Origin: an uncultured Dehalococcoidia bacterium
Lineage (GTDB): Bacteria; Chloroflexota; Dehalococcoidia; Lucifugimonadales; UBA3495
Direction: 5' to 3'
NCBI GenBank assembly: GCA_958295765.1
Contig: CATQHB010000002.1
Location: 752,091-816,090 of the forward strand
Length of the DNA stretch: 64,000 bases
Position 1 is the first letter of the stretch. Each line of letters begins with the position of its first letter. This document shows positions 58,858 through 64,000 of the stretch, one piece after another. The position numbers and the translations under genes are program-made. The notes under the pieces were generated by a model, which ran no database searches, had not been told where the DNA came from, and saw only the letters and a program-made list of their open reading frames with translations.

Positions 58858-59754
58858 ATGGCAGAGCAGATAGGATTTATCGGATTGGGAATTATGGGGA
58901 AGCCCATGGCCCGCAACCTGATGAACGCGGGTTATTCCCTGACGGTCTATGACATTGTGGGCGAGCCGGTGGAGGAACTGGCAACGGAGGGGGCTACGGC
59001 GGCCTCATCCGGCGCCGAGGTAGCCGCCGCCACTAACAAGATTATTACTATGCTGCCCGATTCCGCCGACTCGGAACGGGCGATTCTGGGGCCGGGCGGC
59101 GTGCTGGAAGGGGCCAAGCCGGGGTCAATAGTGATTGATATGAGTTCCATATCCCCCATTGTGTCCCAGAAAATTGCCGCGGAGTGCGCGCAAAAGGGCG
59201 TGGAGCTGCTGGATGCGCCGGTCAGCGGCGGGGAGCCGGGGGCGATTAACGGCACGCTGGCGATAATGGTGGGCGGCAAGCAGGAGATTTTTGACCAGTG
59301 CGTGCCCCTGCTCGACGTGATGGGCGGCAACGTGGCCCTGACCGGAGACGTCGGCGCCGGCAACACCACCAAGCTGGCTAACCAGATTATCGTGGCCCTG
59401 AACATCGAGGCCCTGAGCGAGGCCCTGGTGCTGGCCCAGAAAGCCGGCGTTGACCCGGAAAAGGTGTTCCAGGCCATCCGGGGCGGGCTGGCCGGCAGCG
59501 CGGTAATGGAGGCCAAGGCCCCGATGATGCTGGACCGCAACTTCCGGGCCGGGTTCCGCATCCGGCTGCACCAGAAGGACTTGCGGAACGTGCTGCAAGC
59601 GGCCCAGGAACTCAACGTGCCGCTGCCGGCGACCGCCCTGGTGCAGCAAATGCTGGGTTCGTTGGTCAACGACGGCGACCAGGAGGCCGACCACTCCGCC
59701 ATCCTGCACTTTGTGGAGCAGTTGTCCAACATTGAGGTAAGGCGGGGCGGTTAG
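58858..59754 (+). CDS. garR: Beta-hydroxyacid dehydrogenase, tartronate-semialdehyde reductase-like
   Basis: 298 residues. IGFIGLGIMGKPMARNL is the NAD(P)-binding start; DAPVSGGEPGAINGTLAIM is the substrate-binding signature; the catalytic Lys lies in GNTTKLANQIIV; LHQKDLRNVLQAA is the C-terminal family segment. It matches GarR/2-hydroxy-3-oxopropionate reductase best, but 3-hydroxyisobutyrate dehydrogenase is close. Of two in-frame ATGs, 58858 has GGGAG at proper spacing; 58852 touches the same site. Confidence 0.88.
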   Translation: MAEQIGFIGLGIMGKPMARNLMNAGYSLTVYDIVGEPVEELATEGATAASSGAEVAAATNKIITMLPDSADSERAILGPGGVLEGAKPGSIVIDMSSISPIVSQKIAAECAQKGVELLDAPVSGGEPGAINGTLAIMVGGKQEIFDQCVPLLDVMGGNVALTGDVGAGNTTKLANQIIVALNIEALSEALVLAQKAGVDPEKVFQAIRGGLAGSAVMEAKAPMMLDRNFRAGFRIRLHQKDLRNVLQAAQELNVPLPATALVQQMLGSLVNDGDQEADHSAILHFVEQLSNIEVRRGG

Positions 59755-59861
59755 CGGGAATTGCAGTCTCTCCCGCCTTGAGCCGGGCCGATGGCTGGGC
59801 GGGCGGTGGGTCAGGGCAGTTCTTGGGGAAATTGCGTCATAAACCCGTCATCCTCATAGAA

Positions 59862-59960
59862 CCGTCGTTCCGGCGAAAGCCGGAATCCAGGAAATCCTCC
59901 CGGAAAAGAGCGAGCCGGCTAACCGAGCCTTCTGGATTCCGGCTTTCGCCGGAACGACGG
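59862..59960. repeat. Family C element
   Basis: About 99 bp with arms CCGTCGTTCCGGCGAAAGCC and its inverse, and an internal AAATCCTCCCGGAAAAGAGC core. It is followed by partial arms to about 59995. It lies between the GarR-like gene and the convergent ridA. Confidence 0.85.
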
Positions 59961-60033
59961 TTGTAAATGCCGGAACGACGGTTGTAAATGACGGTTGCCT
60001 GGGTTGCCATAGTTAAAATGCGATTGCCCGGGG

Positions 60034-60501
60034 TCAGTCCCCGGTTACTTCAATGACGCACTCCACGATGACGGCGATGTTGCCGGGCAGGGCGCTCATT
60101 CCGGGGGCCGAGCGGCTGTGGCGGCCGGCATCGCCAAAGAGGTCAACGAACAGGTCGGAAGCCCCGTCCAGGACTTGGGCCTGCCCGCCGAAGTCCGGCG
60201 CGCTGTTGATGAACCCCACTACTTTCAGGATGCGGCCCACCCGGTCCAGGTCGCCCAGTTCGGCCTTCATCCGGGCCAGCAGGTTGAGGGCGCACAGGCC
60301 GGCGGCTTCGTAGCCCTGTTCCACCGTAAGGTCGGCGCCCAGCTTGCCGGCGATTCGGGAGCCGTCGGCCCGGCGGGAGCCAACCCCGGCCAGCCACATC
60401 AGGTTGCCGCTGCGGGTCGCCGGCAGGTAATTGCCGGCCGGGGCCGGCGGTGGGGGCAGGGTATAGCCCAGTTGGTTCAGCCTGGCTTCGATTTGAGGCA
60501 T
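60034..60501 (-). CDS. ridA: RidA/YjgF-family protein
   Basis: 155 residues. Family members hydrolyse reactive enamine/imine intermediates from PLP enzymes. LNQLGYTLPPPPAPAGNYLP is the start typical of the longer RidA subgroup; RSAPGMSALPGNIAVIVECV ends with the conserved Pro-x-x-A-x-V-E segment. The Arg that binds carboxylates in true RidA appears in the RHSRSAPG region. It may clear by-products of PLP enzymes such as the aminotransferase at 28786, which is speculative. Confidence 0.85.
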   Translation of the reverse strand: MPQIEARLNQLGYTLPPPPAPAGNYLPATRSGNLMWLAGVGSRRADGSRIAGKLGADLTVEQGYEAAGLCALNLLARMKAELGDLDRVGRILKVVGFINSAPDFGGQAQVLDGASDLFVDLFGDAGRHSRSAPGMSALPGNIAVIVECVIEVTGD

Positions 60502-60814
60502 AAATTAACCCCGGCGTTCTAATTTGGCTGCTTTAGCTTTGACGATAATATATCCTAATCGGCGGGCTTTCACCACAGGGGGGCTGAAGAACCGGGCAGT
60601 CGCATCTCCAATATGGCAACCGAGGCAACCGTCGTTCCGGCGAAAGCCGGAATCCAGGAAATCCTACCGGAAAATGGCGAGCCGGCTACCGAGGGTTCTG
60701 GATTCCGGCTTTCGCTGGAACGACGGATTTATGACGCGCTTTCTGCGTATCTGTGGTGAAAAAACCTGGTAGTGATATAATCCTTGTCGGAAAGACAGGA
60801 AGGATAGGGAGCCG
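60502..60814. repeat. 313-bp divergent gap with one family C element
   Basis: Family C spans 60629-60726. 60770-60790 is AT-richer (GTGATATAATCC contains TATAAT) and may be the -10 of the OadG-like gene. No other feature. Confidence 0.6.
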
Positions 60815-61213
60815 TTGGTGATTGAATTTGACCTGAGCCGGGCCGTCCTGCTGACCTACGTGGGGGTTAGCGCTGCTTTTGTCGTGCTGGGTTCTCTTAT
60901 CGTATTCACCGTGCTTTTGGGTTGGTGGGGCCGTTGGCGGCGGCGGGTGGTGGCGGCCCGGGATGCCGAGGCAGCGGAGGCCGGCCCCGTTGCGGTGGAG
61001 ACCGCAACTCAGGAGGAACCGGCGGCCGCTGACCCCCGACTGGCCGCCGCCATTGCCGCCGCCGTTGCCCTGGCCGTGGAAGAGGAACGGCGGGAGCGGC
61101 GGGAAATGGAACGGCGGTCGCCGGAACATCCGGCCGCCGACGGCGAGGGCTGGAAAGGTCAAGGCCGGGTAGCGGCCTTCGACGCCCGGCGGCTGCGGGA
61201 CCGGGAACGGTAA
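60815..61213 (+). CDS. OadG-like sodium pump decarboxylase gamma subunit
   Basis: 132 residues: one N-terminal TM helix (LLTYVGVSAAFVVLGSLIVF) followed by basic residues and a long Ala/Glu/Pro-rich charged tail with DPRLAAAIAAAVALAVEEER. This is the standard layout of OadG, the small subunit that assembles the sodium-pumping decarboxylase and binds zinc in its tail. The TTG/GTG start near 60815-60818 has AGGGAG upstream. The beta subunit follows at 61493 after a family C repeat. Confidence 0.75.
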   Translation: MVIEFDLSRAVLLTYVGVSAAFVVLGSLIVFTVLLGWWGRWRRRVVAARDAEAAEAGPVAVETATQEEPAAADPRLAAAIAAAVALAVEEERRERREMERRSPEHPAADGEGWKGQGRVAAFDARRLRDRER

Positions 61214-61240
61214 TTTCAGCCACTCAATCGCAGCATAAAC

Positions 61241-61337
61241 CCGTCGTTCCGGCGAAAGCCGGAATCCAGGAAATCCCCCGGAAAAGAGCGTGCCGGCTAC
61301 CGAGCGTTCTGGATTCCGGCTTTCGCCGGAACGACGG
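61241..61337. repeat. Family C element between oadG-like and oadB genes
   Basis: 97 bp, same orientation as the 45881 and 60629 copies. It splits the two sodium pump genes, which in most bacteria are adjacent. A further stretch with GGAATGACAGA repeats follows to about 61445. Confidence 0.85.
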
Positions 61338-61492
61338 TTGCCTGGGTTGCCATAGTCAAGATACGATTGCCCGGCAAAGGCCAGGCATTTTAGATTCCTC
61401 CCTGCGGTCGGAATGACAGACTAAGTAGCCGGAATGACAGAATAAGCGGGCGGAACGCCCGGCCAACTGTAACTCATACAACAAAAGGTCTT

Positions 61493-62644
61493 ATGGAGTT
61501 TCTTTTAGAATCCGGGTTTGCCAACCTTAGCTGGGGTAACGCGCTCCTGTTCCTGTTGGGGGGAGCGTTTATTTTGGCGGCAATCGTCAAGGGTATGGAG
61601 CCTTACGTGCTGCTGCCCATCGGCTTGGGCATTGTCCTGGGCAACCTGCCGGGCACCGGGCTGGTGGACTTTGACAGTTCCGGGGAATTGCAGGCCTCGG
61701 GAATCTTCGGGATTGTCTTCCACTTTACCCTGTCTTCCTGGAACATCCTGCCGCCGCTGATTTTCCTGGGCCTGGGCGCGCTGACCGACTTCGGCCCGAT
61801 AATCGCCAACCCCAAAACTATGCTGCTGGGGGCGGCGGCGCAGTTGGGCATCTTCGTTGCTTTCTGGCTGGCCCTGGGCCTGGGTTTCTTCACGTCGCCG
61901 GACCTGTTCACCCTGGAGGAGGCCGGGGCCATCGGCATCATCGGGGGCGCCGACGGGCCGACTACCATCTTCGCCTCGGCCAAGCTGGCCCCCGACCTGC
62001 TGGGGATAACGGCGGTGGTGGCCTACTCCTATATGGCAAGCGTGGTATTTGTCCAACCCCCCCTGATGCGCCTGCTCACCACCCGGCGGGAACGGCAGAT
62101 TGAGATGAAAACGCCCCGGGAGGTGTCGCGGACGGAAAAGCTGCTCTTCCCCTCCGGGGCGATGCTGATAATAATTCTCTTCGTCCCGGAGTCGGCCCCG
62201 CTCATCGCGATGTTTATGATTGGCAACATCTTCCGGGAGAGCGGCGTAGTGCCCCGCCTGAGCAACGCCGCCTCCAACGAAATCCTGAACATTGCTACCA
62301 TTTTCCTGATGATAACTATCGGGGCGGAGTTGTCGGCGGAGCGGGTGTTTGACCTGAAAACCCTGGCGATACTGGCCCTGGGGATTGTGGCCTTTTCCTG
62401 CGGCACCATTGGCGGCCTGCTGTTCGCCAAGCTGATGAACCTCTTTGTCAAGGACAAGGTGAACCCGCTGATTGGTTCGGCGGGAGTGTCGGCGGTGCCG
62501 ATGGCGGCCCGCACGGCCCATACCCTGGGGCAGGAGGCCAACCCGCGCAACTTCCTGCTGCCCCATGCTATGGGCCCCAACGTAGCCGGGGTAATCGGCT
62601 CGGCGGTGGTGGCCGGGGTATTTATCTCCCTGCTGGGCGGGTAG
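61493..62644 (+). CDS. oadB: Sodium-translocating decarboxylase beta subunit
   Basis: 383-residue membrane protein, the Na+ channel and carboxybiotin decarboxylase subunit of oxaloacetate, methylmalonyl-CoA or glutaconyl-CoA decarboxylase. GIIGGADGPTTIFASAKLAP carries the conserved Asp and is diagnostic; NPLIGSAGVSAVPMAARTAH is the second signature, and GPNVAGVIGSAVVAGVF the last. About 10 TM segments. The alpha carboxyltransferase and biotin carrier are not in the window, so the substrate cannot be named. Confidence 0.93.
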   Translation: MEFLLESGFANLSWGNALLFLLGGAFILAAIVKGMEPYVLLPIGLGIVLGNLPGTGLVDFDSSGELQASGIFGIVFHFTLSSWNILPPLIFLGLGALTDFGPIIANPKTMLLGAAAQLGIFVAFWLALGLGFFTSPDLFTLEEAGAIGIIGGADGPTTIFASAKLAPDLLGITAVVAYSYMASVVFVQPPLMRLLTTRRERQIEMKTPREVSRTEKLLFPSGAMLIIILFVPESAPLIAMFMIGNIFRESGVVPRLSNAASNEILNIATIFLMITIGAELSAERVFDLKTLAILALGIVAFSCGTIGGLLFAKLMNLFVKDKVNPLIGSAGVSAVPMAARTAHTLGQEANPRNFLLPHAMGPNVAGVIGSAVVAGVFISLLGG

Positions 62645-62657
62645 AGAGACTTTTCTG

Positions 62658-63482
62658 CTACCCCAACTCCCGAAAGCGGGCGTCCCGCCAGTCCAGGGCG
62701 GCGCGGAGGCCCCGCTCCTGCCGGATGGCGTTGAACTCTTCCTGCTCCGGGGTAACGCTGGTGTCGAAGTGGGTCATCAACTCCAGGTTGTGCTGAATGG
62801 CCGACAGAAAGCCCATGCCTTCCAACGCCCGGTTCACCGCGATTTTGGTCATCTTCACGCCCACGGCGGAAATCAGGGTAATCTTGCGGGCAATCCGTTC
62901 ACACTCGGGCAGCAGGTCATCGTGGGGAACGACCCGGCTGACCAGGCCGACCCGGGCCGCTTCGTGGGCGTCAATGGTGTCGCCGGTCAGCAGCAGTTCC
63001 TTGGCCGTCGCCAGGTTGACGCTGAAGGGGGTAATCAGCAGGGGCGGGCCGACGCCGGCGCGAATTTCCGGCTCGCCCATAATCGCCCGCTCCGAGGCGA
63101 TTTTGATGTCGCAGACCTGGACCAGTTCGCAGGCCCCGGCCAGGGCATAGCCGTTGACCGCCGCAATCACCGGCTTGCTCAGGTTCCAGACCTGCATAAA
63201 GGTATCTATGTGGCTTTTGAGATGGCCCCGCCAAACGTCCGGCTGCATTTCCTGAGGGTCGGAGTCGCCGGGTTCCCGATTGATGTCAAAGCCGGCCGAA
63301 AAGGCGCGCCCGGCCCCGGTGAGGATAACCGCCCGGATGTCCGGGTCGGCCTCCACCACGTCCAGCGCCTCCCGAAACTCGGCCAGCAGAGCGGCGTTAA
63401 GCGCATTAAGCCGCTCCGGCCGGTTCAAGGTCAGATAGGCGATGGCGCCCTGCTTATCGTAAAGGATGTTCTGAAAAGCCAT
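62658..63482 (-). CDS. Enoyl-CoA hydratase/isomerase family protein
   Basis: Crotonase-fold enzyme, 274 residues. NRPERLNALNAALLAEF opens the fold; LTGAGRAFSAGFDI forms the first oxyanion-hole region; AAVNGYALAGACELVQVCDI forms the second, with Glu at the position of a catalytic acid in hydratases; MGEPEIRAGVGPPLLITPF follows. Its reaction may be hydration or isomerisation of an acyl-CoA. ATG 63482 (MAFQNILYDK) was chosen; the longer frame runs into repeats. It converges on oadB, 13 bp apart. Confidence 0.9.
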   Translation of the reverse strand: MAFQNILYDKQGAIAYLTLNRPERLNALNAALLAEFREALDVVEADPDIRAVILTGAGRAFSAGFDINREPGDSDPQEMQPDVWRGHLKSHIDTFMQVWNLSKPVIAAVNGYALAGACELVQVCDIKIASERAIMGEPEIRAGVGPPLLITPFSVNLATAKELLLTGDTIDAHEAARVGLVSRVVPHDDLLPECERIARKITLISAVGVKMTKIAVNRALEGMGFLSAIQHNLELMTHFDTSVTPEQEEFNAIRQERGLRAALDWRDARFRELG

Positions 63483-64000
63483 ATATTCCCCAGTCCCCCG
63501 GCTGATAACTCCCCCGCCGTCCGGTGAGGGCATTGGCAAAGTCTGCGCCAGGAACAATATCCGTTCACCAGAACAAAATCCGCTCATGGTGAGCCTGTCG
63601 AACCACCCTGCCTTTCCGGTAGGGGCGTTTCGCGAAACGCCCCTACGTGGCTCCGCATCCAACAGTCCATCCTTCGACAAGCTCAGGATGAGCGGGGAGG
63701 TCTAGCTGGTTAAATCCGCTCATGGTGAGCTTGTCGAACCACCCTGCTTTTCCGGTAGGTCATCCGGTAGGGGCGTTTCGCGAAACGCCCCTACGTGGCT
63801 CCGCATCCAACAGTCCATCCTTCGACAAGCTCAGGATGAGCGGGGAGGTCTAGCTGGTTAAATCCGCTCATGGTGAGCCGGTCGAACCACCTTGCCTTTC
63901 CGGTAGGTCATCCGGTAGGGGCGTTTCGCGAAACGCCCCTACGTGGCTCCGCATCCAATAGTCCATCCTTCGACAAGCTCAGGATGAGCGGCGATAGGCG
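63483..64000. repeat. Three-unit tandem array of nested palindromes
   Basis: Units start at 63581, 63717 and 63865 (periods 136 and 148). Each has an outer family B left arm CGCTCATGGTGAGCCTGTCG, an inner perfect family A-like palindrome GGGGCGTTTCGCGAAACGCC, the spacer GTGGCTCCGCATCCAACAGT, and an outer right arm TTCGACAAGCTCAGGATGAG. Units 2 and 3 carry an extra TAGGTCATCCGG. No gene. It may continue beyond the window edge. Confidence 0.85.

Overview
The window is a high-GC bacterial chromosome segment. The gene content points to Chloroflexota, probably a Dehalococcoidia / SAR202-like lineage, though this is inference and not proof. Supporting genes are CofE for coenzyme F420, a luciferase-like flavin oxidoreductase, a phosphotriesterase-like and a CocE/NonD hydrolase, a CoxM-S-L-type molybdenum hydroxylase, several catabolic enzymes (amidase, FAH, dienelactone hydrolase, enoyl-CoA hydratase), an OadG-OadB sodium pump pair and MinDE. 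Gaps between genes are packed with three palindromic repeat families: (A) GTAGGGGCGGGTTT...AACCCGCCCCTAC, (B) CGCTCATGGTGAGCTTGTCG paired with TCGACAAGCTCAGGATGAGC, and (C) a 97-bp element beginning CCGTCGTTCCGGCGAAAGCC.

Layout. 0-7 kb: minD (cut by the window edge)-minE, MFS exporter, small HTH protein, phosphotriesterase-like hydrolase, a small ORF coupled to a nitroreductase, CocE/NonD hydrolase. 7-12 kb: oligopeptide-type ABC importer (lipoprotein and two permeases, no ATPases here). 12-19 kb: luciferase-like oxidoreductase, a double carboxymuconolactone decarboxylase protein, molybdenum hydroxylase operon with a clear promoter, a two-TM tetrapeptide-repeat protein. 19-26.8 kb: GNAT, MoaD/ThiS-like, Nudix, GNAT, an AT-richer PD-(D/E)XK-like orphan, pduO-hisH-hisA, cofE, dinB. 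27-34.3 kb: MFS, class III aminotransferase, a second two-TM tetrapeptide-repeat protein, dienelactone hydrolase, and a thioredoxin-NHL protein read through an in-frame UGA. 34.3-36.6 kb: ParD-like remnant, prmC, prfA. 36.7-39.7 kb: a compact lower-GC island with an EcoRII-type restriction enzyme, a 5-methylcytosine methyltransferase and Vsr. 39.7-44 kb: ubiE/menG, retropepsin-like protein, ubiX, ubiA and ubiD homologues, fitting late menaquinone synthesis. 44-50.6 kb: zinc-ribbon protein, FAH-family protein, frameshifted MFS gene, dehydroquinase-like protein, two small proteins, frameshifted beta-propeller gene, tRNA-Glu. 50.7-64 kb: hicBA toxin-antitoxin, amidase, AcoX-like NAD kinase, N4/N6 DNA methyltransferase, TSUP transporter, trxB, epimerase, GarR-like reductase, RidA, OadG-OadB, enoyl-CoA hydratase and a nested palindrome array.

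The strongest unusual signal is at 32797-34278. A thioredoxin-like domain fused to NHL repeats has TGA exactly where its family has the first Cys of the CxxC motif, with a SECIS-like hairpin just downstream. I read it as a probable selenoprotein. Other points of interest are the EcoRII-Dcm-Vsr island, a paralogous membrane/tetrapeptide-repeat family, a dehydroquinase paralogue lacking catalytic residues, a hidden truncated ParD gene and two neighbouring genes broken by homopolymer indels.
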